Origin: a virus
Strand: one strand, 5' to 3'
Length of the DNA stretch: 23,254 bases
IMG/VR virus record: IMGVR_UViG_3300040801_001865
Coordinates: 1-23,254 of that record
The notes under the pieces were generated by a model, which ran no database searches, was not told where the DNA came from, and worked only from the letters and a program-made list of their open reading frames with translations. The position numbers and the translations under genes are program-made. Within the stretch, counting starts at the first letter, position 1. Every line of letters starts with the position of its first letter. Positions 1 through 8,230 of the stretch are shown here, piece after piece.

Positions 1-444
1 CTTGGAATTCCAATGTCTGCCGCAATCCGGGCTTTGGGTTATGCTTCGGTTGGCTTGATGGTCGGTCAAACAATCGGCCAATTGGCAACGGGCAATTTTG
101 CTCATGGTGGCATTGTTGGGGGCAACAACTTCAACGGGGATAACCAGACTGCTAACGTTAATTCGGGCGAGATGATTTTGAACTTCAGTCAGCAAAAGCA
201 ATTGCTGGATATGGCAAATGGCCAAGCCCCTAATTCGGGCAAAACTAATGTTCAAGTTGTCATACACAACCATTCGGGCGAAAGAGCAACAACCCGCCGT
301 TCCCAAACGCAAGACGGTGAGTTGATTGAGGTCATAGTTGGTGAGGCTGAGAGGCGTATTGCGTCGACAATCCAAACTGGTGACGGAGAAGTTCCAAGGG
401 CGCTTGAAAGCAATTATCAGGGAATTCGAAGGGGGGTTGCGTGA
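1..444 (+). CDS. Tail tape measure protein, C-terminal end (partial)
   Basis: The reading frame is open from the first base of the window, so the gene starts upstream; the ATG at 13 is probably internal. The visible 147 residues contain a glycine-rich segment (FAHGGIVGG) followed by NSGEMILNFSQQKQLLDMAN, the pattern with which many siphophage tape measure proteins end (glycine-rich turn, then a VNSGEMILN-type stretch and a glutamine-rich helix). Tape measure proteins set tail length and are ejected ahead of the DNA. Its position directly before small tail-tip genes agrees with that role. The stop codon overlaps the start of the next gene. The length of the whole protein cannot be known from this window. 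I am fairly sure of the tape measure call; a different tail protein with the same glycine-rich end is the main alternative. Confidence 0.72.
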   Translation, partial: LGIPMSAAIRALGYASVGLMVGQTIGQLATGNFAHGGIVGGNNFNGDNQTANVNSGEMILNFSQQKQLLDMANGQAPNSGKTNVQVVIHNHSGERATTRRSQTQDGELIEVIVGEAERRIASTIQTGDGEVPRALESNYQGIRRGVA

Positions 445-944
445 TGGCAATGGAAGCATGGCCTAGTTTATTGCCGTTCCCAACAACGGCGTACAAAATC
501 GAACCCAAAAACGCGGTTATCGAAACCACTTTTGAAACGGGTGCTCCTTTGCAGCGTCTTCGTTTTGGTGAGCACTTCGAACTTGTCCGGGCTTCGTGGT
601 TGTTCAGCAACAAGGAATTTTTGATTTTCAAAAATTGGTTTGCAACTAAACTTTTGCGGGGAACTAAGAAGTTTGACATGCAACTTTACCTTGGGGATTC
701 GGTTGATACTTATGAAACTCAATGGGTTTCAGGCTCTGAACCTTACCAAGTTTCTCATCGGGGGGTTCTTTACTGGGGCGTAACAGCAACCCTTTTAGTC
801 CAAGACACGAAAGAAGTTTCCGAAGCTGTCCTTGACATTCTTCTTGAAGGTGAGCAAGGCGAGAATGACTTTTTGGTGGCAATTTCAAATCTTGATTCTT
901 TGGTTGAAATTACTTTACCATCCACAACTGACAACCTCCCATAG
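444..944 (+). CDS. Small tail protein, lambda gpM-like position
   Basis: This 166-residue protein follows the tape measure gene, with the ATG at 444 overlapping its TGA stop; a GTG at 441 is an alternative start two residues earlier. It has no signal peptide or membrane segment. The sequence is a mix of beta-strand-like and aromatic-rich stretches (FETGAPLQRLRFGEHFEL near residue 30, FDMQLYLGD near 75, YWGVTATLLVQD near 110), a pattern seen in small tail-completion and minor tail proteins encoded between the tape measure and tail-tip genes. In lambda the gene in this position, M, makes a tail-tip protein. The acidic C-terminal third (about 120-166) looks less ordered. I cannot assign a named family with confidence; a virion role is inferred mainly from position and fold style. 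Confidence 0.6.
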   Translation: MAMEAWPSLLPFPTTAYKIEPKNAVIETTFETGAPLQRLRFGEHFELVRASWLFSNKEFLIFKNWFATKLLRGTKKFDMQLYLGDSVDTYETQWVSGSEPYQVSHRGVLYWGVTATLLVQDTKEVSEAVLDILLEGEQGENDFLVAISNLDSLVEITLPSTTDNLP

Positions 945-946
945 CC

Positions 947-3520
947 ATGACGGAAACAACAGGAAAACAACTTGGTGACGCAGTTGCATCCCTCATCGAA
1001 AATGAAAGTTTTCTGGACAACTACATCGAATCCGATGACCAAACGGATGTTACAACCCCGGATGGCACAATTATGCCGTCTTTCCAAAAGCGGAACGCGC
1101 AACTAATTGCAGACACCAACGCCCAAGTAAGCGCTGTTATTAGCAACCTTTCCCAGCGAGAAATAGACGTTATGGCCTACGGTGTCACTAATGACGGTGT
1201 CACGGATAACAGCGCCGCGCTTCAAAGTCTTTTCAATGACAGGGGCCCCGGGAACACTTATATTTTTCCACGAGGCACCTACTATCTCGGTAGCCGTGTA
1301 GCCAATATACCCGAGCGCACGACAATTCTGGGGGAGGGGCCAGAGGACACCATTTTCCGGCCTGCGTTTAGACAAAATGACTACCCCGGAACGCCGGGCG
1401 CATGGTGGGGCGTCTGCTTTGGGGGGTACCCCGATACAGGTAGCGACCCACGCATCCCAGGCGTAAGCATCCGGGGCGTCGGTATGCAGAGCCAGAGCGC
1501 ACCGCCTGAATGGCAAAGCGGCCAAGCCTACGTCGCTGGCCAGTACGTTGGCTTCAACCACATCGCCACAATCGGCGGCAAAACAGACAACACGGCGCGC
1601 GACTGGTATGTGCGCGTTGAAGTTAACCACACCTCAACAGACTTCGCCGCAGACCTGGCTGCCGGGCGGCTGGTGGTCGATGATACCTTCTGGAAAAACT
1701 CACTGCTTTGGGGGCGTTATTATGACGACTTCAGTGCGGAGGATATTCAGACGGACGCTCTGGGGATCAAACTTTGGGAGTCTGACAACACCCGTATGGA
1801 GCGCATCCGCAGGCGTCACTCTGGCGGTGTTGAGTACCAGACGGACGCGCACCTGGTCAGCTACGCTGGCGGCAGCAACCACGAGCTGGTGAATATCGAC
1901 AGCCAAGGCAACACTGAGGTCATTGACTTTGGCCGGGTCAATGGCGCATCAGCGCGTATTATTCGCGGAGCCCGCCAAACCACCATGGTGGAGACCGATG
2001 AAGCCATCGACACAGGCGGCAGTAACCGCGTGCTGGTTGAGGACTTTGAGCTAGATGGCTTTATTCGTGCTTTCAACATCAAGAAGGAATACGGCGGCGG
2101 CAATAACATCACCCTGCGCAACGGGACTATTGACTGTACCAGTCAATCAGGCTCCATTGCTGTGCTGGTCAATGGTGGGATGGACACCATTTTAGTCGAC
2201 AACGTTCAGGCTAAAAATGCGGCCAAGTCAATGCGCCTGACGGCCTCTGCTGGGGAGACGGTGGCAGGCGTCACCGTTCGAGACTGCAACTTCTCGGCAC
2301 CTAACTTGGCAGGCTCTATCGGCTTTGAAGTCTTTTCCACATCCAGCTCCACGCGTGGAGACCTTGAGGGTTTTACCATCGAGAACACCAATATTGACAC
2401 GGATGGGTTCTGCTACCGGGGGCTATTTGGGCGTGACTTTGTGGCCAATGGTGGGCGCTGGCGCAGCCGAAGTGCTGATGTTATCCTGCCGTCGGTGCGA
2501 TGGTCTGGACGCAGCGTGTATGATGCGCCTAAGTTCAGCAACTGGCACCTACGCGCGGATAATGGGTACATCATCAACACAGCGGATTATGAGCTATTCG
2601 GCACCCCTTGGAACGCCGTCAACTTTCACCTAAGCCTGATCGGGTGCGCACCTGATGAGCGCAGCGCCTACGGGCTCAATCTTGTTCGCCCATCGCTGTT
2701 TTTGTCCGTTCAAGGCGGGAATGGCTGGCGTGACTTGCCTCACAACTGGGCTGGCCCGTTCAACAAAAGTTTCACAGGCAGCTTTCTCCCGGTTTTCGAT
2801 GACCCCATCTGGTCGGACAAGGTGCTGACGGTGCTGGATCTCAGCCGTGATGCAACGTGGCCCACGCAGGCCGCCAGCGTTCCCGCCAGTGCCACACTGG
2901 TAGACACGTACGGCGGGCCTTCCGACTGGCGCACGGCAAGCAATGTTGGCACAGGCGTCACTTATGATGCTGCTAGTCGTTCTATCCAGCTTCGCAACAC
3001 GGGCACAACGCTCAAGGTTCTATTGGGAGCTGACACGGGCGCAGGCACGCTAGGGGCGGCATTGGGTGGTACGCAGACACCCTTTTGGGTGGCGCTTACT
3101 TTCCGGCTGCCTGGCACAGGTACAGCGGCAACAAGCACACTGGCGCGCCTCGGAGAGCTGGAGGTTCGCACCTTTGGCGCGACCACGCTCGGAATCCGGC
3201 ATGAAGCAGATGGGAACAGTATCACACCCAGCGGCTGGACGGCCAACGCATGGCAGCAGCTTTTTGCCTACGTTGAGCCCGAGTTGGGGCGCATCTACAT
3301 CTACCAAAACGGCGCTAATGTACCGGACGGCATCACGGGCGACCCCTATTCGGAACGGTCAGCATGGACGTGGGCAGCCACGGATGAGGCGCAGATCGTC
3401 GCAGGCTCAGGCATGACAGACATCGATATTGGCCGCCTGGTCGTGGGCAAGGGCACACTGCCAAACCCGTCGATCTACGCAACCAGAGAACACGCGCACA
3501 GTAACTCTATATGGAGCTAG
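947..3520 (+). CDS. Tail spike with pectate-lyase-type beta-helix
   Basis: A protein of 857 residues starting two bases after the previous stop. Residues 1-75 probably form the particle-binding head. Near residue 75 comes DVMAYGVTNDGVTDNSAALQ, the opening of the pectate lyase 3 (Pfam PF12708-type) beta-helix common in phage spikes, with FPRGTYYL and ILGEGPEDTIF strands after it. An insert near 180-240 (WQSGQAYVAGQYVGF, then NHTSTDF) resembles the small carbohydrate-binding modules found in tail fibres. Strand-rich repeats run to about 500, and the C-terminal 250 residues look like a lectin or LamG-type sandwich. Such spikes bind and often cut surface polysaccharide. From about position 1150 the codons shift to CTG, CGC and GGC, unlike the TTG/CTT and CGG/CGA of neighbouring genes, a sign of transfer. 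Catalytic residues cannot be picked out by eye. Confidence 0.85.
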   Translation: MTETTGKQLGDAVASLIENESFLDNYIESDDQTDVTTPDGTIMPSFQKRNAQLIADTNAQVSAVISNLSQREIDVMAYGVTNDGVTDNSAALQSLFNDRGPGNTYIFPRGTYYLGSRVANIPERTTILGEGPEDTIFRPAFRQNDYPGTPGAWWGVCFGGYPDTGSDPRIPGVSIRGVGMQSQSAPPEWQSGQAYVAGQYVGFNHIATIGGKTDNTARDWYVRVEVNHTSTDFAADLAAGRLVVDDTFWKNSLLWGRYYDDFSAEDIQTDALGIKLWESDNTRMERIRRRHSGGVEYQTDAHLVSYAGGSNHELVNIDSQGNTEVIDFGRVNGASARIIRGARQTTMVETDEAIDTGGSNRVLVEDFELDGFIRAFNIKKEYGGGNNITLRNGTIDCTSQSGSIAVLVNGGMDTILVDNVQAKNAAKSMRLTASAGETVAGVTVRDCNFSAPNLAGSIGFEVFSTSSSTRGDLEGFTIENTNIDTDGFCYRGLFGRDFVANGGRWRSRSADVILPSVRWSGRSVYDAPKFSNWHLRADNGYIINTADYELFGTPWNAVNFHLSLIGCAPDERSAYGLNLVRPSLFLSVQGGNGWRDLPHNWAGPFNKSFTGSFLPVFDDPIWSDKVLTVLDLSRDATWPTQAASVPASATLVDTYGGPSDWRTASNVGTGVTYDAASRSIQLRNTGTTLKVLLGADTGAGTLGAALGGTQTPFWVALTFRLPGTGTAATSTLARLGELEVRTFGATTLGIRHEADGNSITPSGWTANAWQQLFAYVEPELGRIYIYQNGANVPDGITGDPYSERSAWTWAATDEAQIVAGSGMTDIDIGRLVVGKGTLPNPSIYATREHAHSNSIWS

Positions 3521-3530
3521 CCCTAGAATT

Positions 3531-3770
3531 ATGAAGAACACCGAATTAGCCTATTTACTGCTAATAATTGCCGTTTCTGTATTCTTTTACAGGGGAACCG
3601 GGTTGCAAGCAGCAGATAACACAGTTGAAGAAAAATTACCCAGGTGCTTCGAAATACTAGAAGTTGACGAAAACGGAATGCCTGTCTTGGTTTTAGACTT
3701 AACAACAGGGAAGGTTTATGAAATTAAAGAAGGCAAAATCGTTGAACTCCCACAAGCCCCCAAAGTATGA
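3531..3770 (+). CDS. Small one-pass membrane or exported protein
   Basis: A 79-residue protein. The ATG at 3531 is preferred to in-frame upstream starts, which lie inside the spike gene. Residues 1-30 form a hydrophobic segment (ELAYLLLIIAVSVFFYRG) ending in GLQAAD, which could be a signal peptide cleaved after LQA or a membrane anchor. There is no lipobox cysteine. The rest is a small acidic domain with three or four predicted strands (LVLDLTTGKVYEIKEG). It is the first of three small genes between the spike and the DUF1833 gene, and its stop overlaps the next ATG (ATGA), so the two are probably translated together. I do not recognise the family. A part in lysis or in superinfection exclusion is possible from the context only. 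Confidence 0.6.
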   Translation: MKNTELAYLLLIIAVSVFFYRGTGLQAADNTVEEKLPRCFEILEVDENGMPVLVLDLTTGKVYEIKEGKIVELPQAPKV

Positions 3771-4222
3771 CGCCAGCTATTATAAATGTCCTCATTGGCG
3801 CCGTTCTCAAGGTAGGGGCGTTCATGTTCACGTCGTGGCTGGAAGACCGAAGCGTCGATAAGCAACGTCAACATGAGCAAAACCTTGCCCTAATTAACGC
3901 CAAAAACAACCGCTACCATGAAGCTCACTTTGACGATACTGCTCACGACTCTACCCGTTTTACTAGGCGTGGCCTTGGCTGGATGGTCTTGTGGACATTC
4001 TGCCTGCTGGCCGGGTTCTGTGTCTACTACGGAGGAAACGAAATCATTGAAGTACAGCGAACGCCAGGATTCTTTGAGTGGCTCACGGGGAGCGTTGACA
4101 CAACGACCCGGCCCACGTCGCTAAGAATATGGACTATGGACAAAGTTTTCACAATAACAGAAATTGTTATTGGATTCTTCTTCACACCTGTGGGGAGGCA
4201 TTCCGCAAAACGTAACGGGTAA
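3767..4222 (+). CDS. Holin-like membrane protein, three segments
   Basis: A 151-residue protein whose ATG overlaps the previous stop by four bases. It has three hydrophobic segments: about residues 4-24 (IINVLIGAVLKVGAFMFTSW), 69-89 (GLGWMVLWTFCLLAGFCVYY) and 126-142 (VFTITEIVIGFFFTPVG). A charged stretch rich in K, R, E and D lies between the first two, and the C-terminus is basic (GRHSAKRNG). This layout fits three-segment phage holins such as those of gene-transfer-agent type, which make the membrane hole that starts lysis. The neighbouring small membrane genes support a lysis cassette. No endolysin lies next to it, so the holin call is an inference from topology and context; a structural or exclusion membrane protein is the alternative. 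A second open frame with a signal-like start lies inside this gene at 3918-4124. Confidence 0.5.
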   Translation: MTPAIINVLIGAVLKVGAFMFTSWLEDRSVDKQRQHEQNLALINAKNNRYHEAHFDDTAHDSTRFTRRGLGWMVLWTFCLLAGFCVYYGGNEIIEVQRTPGFFEWLTGSVDTTTRPTSLRIWTMDKVFTITEIVIGFFFTPVGRHSAKRNG

Positions 4223-4223
4223 A

Positions 4224-4595
4224 ATGACAGCAATCCGAGAAGAAATTAGAGATCGGCCAGTTCAAATAACGCTAAACACAATTACCATGCTGTTTATGGG
4301 GGCGATTGCATTCATATGTAAGCAGGCGCTGGGAGACATACGTGCTAACCAAAACGTGAATAACACACAAAACTTGCAGCTCGCTGTCATCACGGAGCAA
4401 CTCCGCATGGGGACGCGGTACACAGCTGAGGACGCCAATCGAGACTTCGGTAATGTTGTTTTATTGGTTAATGACAATGGTGAAGAGATCGATTATAACC
4501 GTGCCCGAATAGACATGAACAGCCAGGAGCTGGAAGATATTCGGTTACACCTGGTGGTTATAGAGGGGCGTGCGAACAAGTCCCAGCAAAACTAA
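4224..4595 (+). CDS. Small membrane protein with coiled coil, lysis cassette
   Basis: A 123-residue protein starting one base after the previous stop; an upstream in-frame start (4164) would lie inside the holin-like gene and is less likely. After a charged N-terminus (MTAIREEIRDRPVQ) comes one membrane segment at about residues 15-37 (ITLNTITMLFMGAIAFICKQ). The remaining 85 residues are hydrophilic and helical, with heptad-like spacing near the end (IDMNSQELEDIRLHLVVIEG). One membrane anchor followed by a periplasmic coiled coil is the layout of inner-membrane spanins and of some antiholins. No family was recognised. The three genes 3531-4595 are closely spaced and probably co-transcribed with the tail genes. 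Confidence 0.55.
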   Translation: MTAIREEIRDRPVQITLNTITMLFMGAIAFICKQALGDIRANQNVNNTQNLQLAVITEQLRMGTRYTAEDANRDFGNVVLLVNDNGEEIDYNRARIDMNSQELEDIRLHLVVIEGRANKSQQN

Positions 4596-4604
4596 TACAA
4601 TGAA

Positions 4605-5108
4605 ATGTCTAGCTGGAAAGATGCAATTAAAGAAGCTTATGCTTCGGCCCCAAAAGGTGTAGTCATTTACGAGACAATCCAAATACACCATGAGAGCTTT
4701 TCACCAGACTTCTTTTTAGTTGACCAAAGAGGAGACAAGTCTTTGCCCCTAGCTGAAGGTGAAGAACCAATTGTTTTCACAGCTTCTGGTTTTCGGTTTA
4801 CACTCCCACCAACGGGGGAGAACGGAACCCAAGATTTGCGAATCGCAATTGATAATGTTGACCGCCGAATTTCCGATTTTATCAAACAAGTTGTTGGCAC
4901 AAACACCCCGGTTGTTGTGACTTACCGGCCTTACCTTTCAAATGATTTGACCAAGCCGCAACTTGACCCGCCTTTGCAACTGAACCTTCGAGACTTGAAG
5001 ATCACAACCCTTCAGGTTTCGGGCCGTGCTTCTTACGCTGATATTCTCAACATGCCATTTCCAAATGAGTATTACACACGAACCCGGTTCCCTTCATTGG
5101 GCAACTAA
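4605..5108 (+). CDS. DUF1833-type tail-tip protein
   Basis: A 167-residue protein beginning SSWKDAIKEAYASAPKGVV, followed by IYETIQIHHESF, FTASGFRFTLPPTGENG and a conserved-looking IAIDNVDRRISDFIKQV, then VVVTYRPYLSNDL. This order of segments is that of the DUF1833 family (Pfam PF08875-type), small tail proteins encoded just before the NlpC/P60 and tail-tip J genes in many siphophages, in the place of lambda gene L. The gene begins nine bases after the lysis-type cassette, and its end overlaps the next gene by 44 bases. Codon use returns here to the TTG/CGG style of the rest of the phage. The exact role within the tail tip is not known for this family. Confidence 0.8.
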   Translation: MSSWKDAIKEAYASAPKGVVIYETIQIHHESFSPDFFLVDQRGDKSLPLAEGEEPIVFTASGFRFTLPPTGENGTQDLRIAIDNVDRRISDFIKQVVGTNTPVVVTYRPYLSNDLTKPQLDPPLQLNLRDLKITTLQVSGRASYADILNMPFPNEYYTRTRFPSLGN

Positions 5109-5478
5109 CCTAATTGGCAAGCCTTGGTCTGAACAATGGCATTGTTGGGAGCTTGTCAGAGACGTCTACAGTGTGAACTTGGGTGTTGCTCTGCCCTCTT
5201 ACCCTTCAATTAGCCCAAGAAAGGCTGAAGCGTTCGCAAGGGCAATTCACGGGGCAAGCTTCAAAGATCAATGGCAACGGGTTGGAAAGCCGTTTGAATT
5301 TGCTGTTGTTGGTATGTCCCGGCGTCAAACTTTTCACCATGTTGGGGTTTGGACTGAAGCCGATGGGGGGCTTGTTGTGCATGTCCAAGAAGGAACTTGC
5401 ACGGTTGCAGATTCTTTGCCAGATTTGAAACGCTTAGGTTGGAACCGAATCGAGTTTTTCAAATGGCATACTTTGTAG
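5065..5478 (+). CDS. NlpC/P60-like tail-tip peptidase (gpK-like)
   Basis: A 137-residue protein. The ATG at 5065 is chosen because it is the first plausible start and gives a standard N-terminus; it lies inside the end of the DUF1833 gene. It shows the NlpC/P60 pattern: a nucleophile-type cysteine at residue 27 in WHCWELVRDVY and a histidine at 91-92 in HHVGVW, followed by a VVHVQEGT strand. In this family the cysteine and histidine cut the peptide bridges of peptidoglycan; in lambda the equivalent protein, K, has such a domain and is used in tail assembly and entry. The residue before the cysteine is His rather than the usual Asp. The stop overlaps the TipJ gene by 16 bases. It could act as the wall-opening enzyme of the particle. 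Confidence 0.8.
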   Translation: MSITHEPGSLHWATNLIGKPWSEQWHCWELVRDVYSVNLGVALPSYPSISPRKAEAFARAIHGASFKDQWQRVGKPFEFAVVGMSRRQTFHHVGVWTEADGGLVVHVQEGTCTVADSLPDLKRLGWNRIEFFKWHTL

Positions 5479-8225
5479 AAGTTCAGAATCCTTTTGATCG
5501 GCGTTTTGACCGGGTGACACAAAGCCCGGAACAAACCGTTTGGGGTTGGTTATGTCAAAAGTTCCCCGGCTTTGTTCGGTTTAATCACCCAACTGTTTGT
5601 TGTGTGAATGACGAACCCATTCTTCAAGACGAATGGCGAAGCCGCAAACTCAAAGATGGGGACATTGTTTCGATCATCCCCGTTGTTGGTGATCCGATCA
5701 CCCTGATTGTCATTGCTGTTGCTGCCGCCGTTGTTGCCGCCGTTGCTGTCACGCTGGCATTGCCTACCCCGCAACCAAAGACACCGGGTAACATCCCCGA
5801 ACCTGATTCGGTGTTTACACTTGAAGGCCAATACAACCAATTCCGATTGGGGCAACCAATTGAAGTTTGCTTTGGCACAGTTCGGCGTTGGCCTTCTTAC
5901 GCTGCCGCCGTTTACAACAAATACCGCAACAACGAACAATTCTATTATGCTCTTTTCTGCATTGGGCAGGGTGAACACCAAGCGTTGGATGCTTTGCTTG
6001 AGGATACGCAGATCGCAAACTTTGAAGGTGCTGAATTTGATTTTATCGAACCCGGTGAAGATGTAAACCTTTTTGAAAACAACGTTGTGACATCTTCAGA
6101 AATCGGGAACATCGAATTGTTTGGGCCAAATGAAAGCGAATACTCTGGCTGGGTAGGGCCTTTTGTGCTGAACCCGGCAGGCACATCAACCAACCGTGTT
6201 GAATTAGACTTCATTCTTCCTCAAGGACTCTACTACTCGAACAATGACGGCGGTTTAAGCAGCAGGCAGGTATCTTTTGAGGTTCAATTTCAAAAAGTTG
6301 ATGATCTAGGCAACTCTGTAGGGGGTTGGCTAGCACCAGATCAATTTTTGCGCATAGAAACGAGGAAAAGAAAGGTTACAAAAGGGTACAAAGGTAAAAA
6401 AGCCAAGGCGGGCTCTTGGAAATTAAAAACAGTTACCTGGGAACCGAGTGATGGACTGGGCCAACCGGGGGATGTTATTAACATATACTCAAACAAGGAA
6501 AGCGGGTTTAACAAAACTTGGGTTCGTAAAACTTACACACTTTCCCAAGGCTATCAGGACAGAACCACAACCCCCCTTCGGTTCACTGAAGAATTCCCCT
6601 TGCCTGAAAATGCGCGTTGGCAAGTCCGCGCTCGAAGAACAAACGATGCAAGTAATTCACACCGTGTTGGCGATACTTTGAAATGGGGTGGGGCAAGGGC
6701 GTTCTTGCCAAACACAACCGATTTTGGGGGTGTTTCACTGTTTGCCTTCCAAGCCCGTGCAACAAATAATCTAAACGATAATTCACAACAACGGGTTAAC
6801 GTTTGGGTGACTCGAAAATTGCCGCTTTGGGATTCAGAAACGGGTTGGTCTGACCCAATGGCAACAAGATCAATTGTTGCGGCTTTTTGTGAAATTTTCC
6901 GTGCCAGATATGGCGGCGGGCTTGCTGATTCAATGCTGAATTTAACAGAACTTTGGGGAACGCTTGAACCATTCTATGACGGACGGGGCGAATACTTTGA
7001 TTATATTTTCGCTAACAAAACAACCGTCTTGGAAGCTGCAAAAACAGTTGCACGGGCGGGGCGGGGTGTTCCAATGATCGTTGGCACTCAATTAACCATT
7101 GTTCGAGACGGCCCGGCTTCTTTACCAACTGCTTTATTTGGCCCCCATAACATTGTTAAAAACACATTTGAATGGGAAGTTTCGCTTTACGATGACACTG
7201 AACCGGATGCCATTGAAATAATTTACACCGATCCTGAAACGTTCCAAGAAGAATCCATTGTTTGCGGGCTTGACGATGATCCCGTTGAACCCGTTCGGCC
7301 AAAACGTGTTCCGCTTCCCGGTGTTACGGATCGGGACATTGCTTATCGGGAAGGGCTTTATATTCGGGCAAACCAACGCCATGTTCGGGAACAAGTTAAA
7401 TTTAGGACTGGTTTAGAAGGCCGTATTCCCCGATACGGGGCTTTCATTGGCGTTGCCCATGACTTACCTCAATGGGGGCAATCGGGACGGCTTAAAAGCA
7501 TTTCAGGGACAACAGTCACTTCACTGAACAAGCTTGAATGGGCCGAAGGTGAGAATCATCAAATTGCTTTTCGGGATCGTTACGGAAACACCGTTGGGCC
7601 GTATTCTGTCACACAAGGGGCAACAAGCAACGTGTTGATCCTTGGAGCTGCTTTACCTTCAAACGTTTTGAATTCTTTGATTCAGGATGATAACACCGGG
7701 CATCCTTCGCTTTTCCTTTTTGGGGTGACGAATGACTTTTACCGACAAATGAAAGTGACAAGCATTCGGAATGCTGGAAACGATCAAGTTGAAGTAACTG
7801 CCGTGAATTATTCTGCAATCCCACATTCATTCGATGGGGTTTCCGCCCCGGCCAAAACAAGCACGTCTTCCGTTCTTTCTTTGCCCGATGTCCCCACAAT
7901 GTCAGGAATTACGGTTGAAGCCCTCCCAAACACAATCACGGATGCAATCATCAAATGGGAACCAGTCCTTGGGGCAAAGCGTTATATCATTGGGCAATCT
8001 TTCAATGAAGGTGTTACTTGGGTTCAAGTTGGCGAAGTTGTGACAAGCTTCTTTTACTTACCGGTTACGCCGGGCCGTCTGAATGTCCGGGTTGCAGCAA
8101 CAAACCAAGGGACTTCCCTTTTTAAAACTTGGGTTGGGGTTGTTGGTCTTGTCCGTATGATTGATGACGAAGAAAACGCTTTGACAGACGATGAAGGAAA
8201 TGTTTTATATGAATCCGAAAGTTAA
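5463..8225 (+). CDS. TipJ-type tail-tip protein (host specificity, gpJ-like)
   Basis: A 920-residue protein; the ATG at 5463 is preferred to in-frame starts further up because it matches the usual N-terminus (MAYFVEVQNPF). Residues 1-80 look like the beta-grasp domain of the lambda I type (VNDEPILQDEW, LKDGDIVSIIPVVGDP), followed by an alanine- and valine-rich hydrophobic stretch at about 82-102, the mark of TipJ-family proteins. FRLGQPIEVCFGTVRRWPSY follows, the core of the tail hub. Near residue 830 lies a fibronectin-III-like domain (IKWEPVLGAKRYIIG, then RLNVRVAATNQG). These proteins form the hub at the tail end and contact the receptor. About 6205-6700 is richer in A and in lysine codons (a KGYKGKKAKAG segment) than its surroundings, perhaps a swapped segment. 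Confidence 0.85.
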   Translation: MAYFVEVQNPFDRRFDRVTQSPEQTVWGWLCQKFPGFVRFNHPTVCCVNDEPILQDEWRSRKLKDGDIVSIIPVVGDPITLIVIAVAAAVVAAVAVTLALPTPQPKTPGNIPEPDSVFTLEGQYNQFRLGQPIEVCFGTVRRWPSYAAAVYNKYRNNEQFYYALFCIGQGEHQALDALLEDTQIANFEGAEFDFIEPGEDVNLFENNVVTSSEIGNIELFGPNESEYSGWVGPFVLNPAGTSTNRVELDFILPQGLYYSNNDGGLSSRQVSFEVQFQKVDDLGNSVGGWLAPDQFLRIETRKRKVTKGYKGKKAKAGSWKLKTVTWEPSDGLGQPGDVINIYSNKESGFNKTWVRKTYTLSQGYQDRTTTPLRFTEEFPLPENARWQVRARRTNDASNSHRVGDTLKWGGARAFLPNTTDFGGVSLFAFQARATNNLNDNSQQRVNVWVTRKLPLWDSETGWSDPMATRSIVAAFCEIFRARYGGGLADSMLNLTELWGTLEPFYDGRGEYFDYIFANKTTVLEAAKTVARAGRGVPMIVGTQLTIVRDGPASLPTALFGPHNIVKNTFEWEVSLYDDTEPDAIEIIYTDPETFQEESIVCGLDDDPVEPVRPKRVPLPGVTDRDIAYREGLYIRANQRHVREQVKFRTGLEGRIPRYGAFIGVAHDLPQWGQSGRLKSISGTTVTSLNKLEWAEGENHQIAFRDRYGNTVGPYSVTQGATSNVLILGAALPSNVLNSLIQDDNTGHPSLFLFGVTNDFYRQMKVTSIRNAGNDQVEVTAVNYSAIPHSFDGVSAPAKTSTSSVLSLPDVPTMSGITVEALPNTITDAIIKWEPVLGAKRYIIGQSFNEGVTWVQVGEVVTSFFYLPVTPGRLNVRVAATNQGTSLFKTWVGVVGLVRMIDDEENALTDDEGNVLYESES

Positions 8226-8230
8226 AGAAC

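Noticed and set aside
1103-3307. Many open frames antisense or shifted within the spike gene
   Set aside because: GC-rich genes give long shadow frames; none shows a recognisable pattern.
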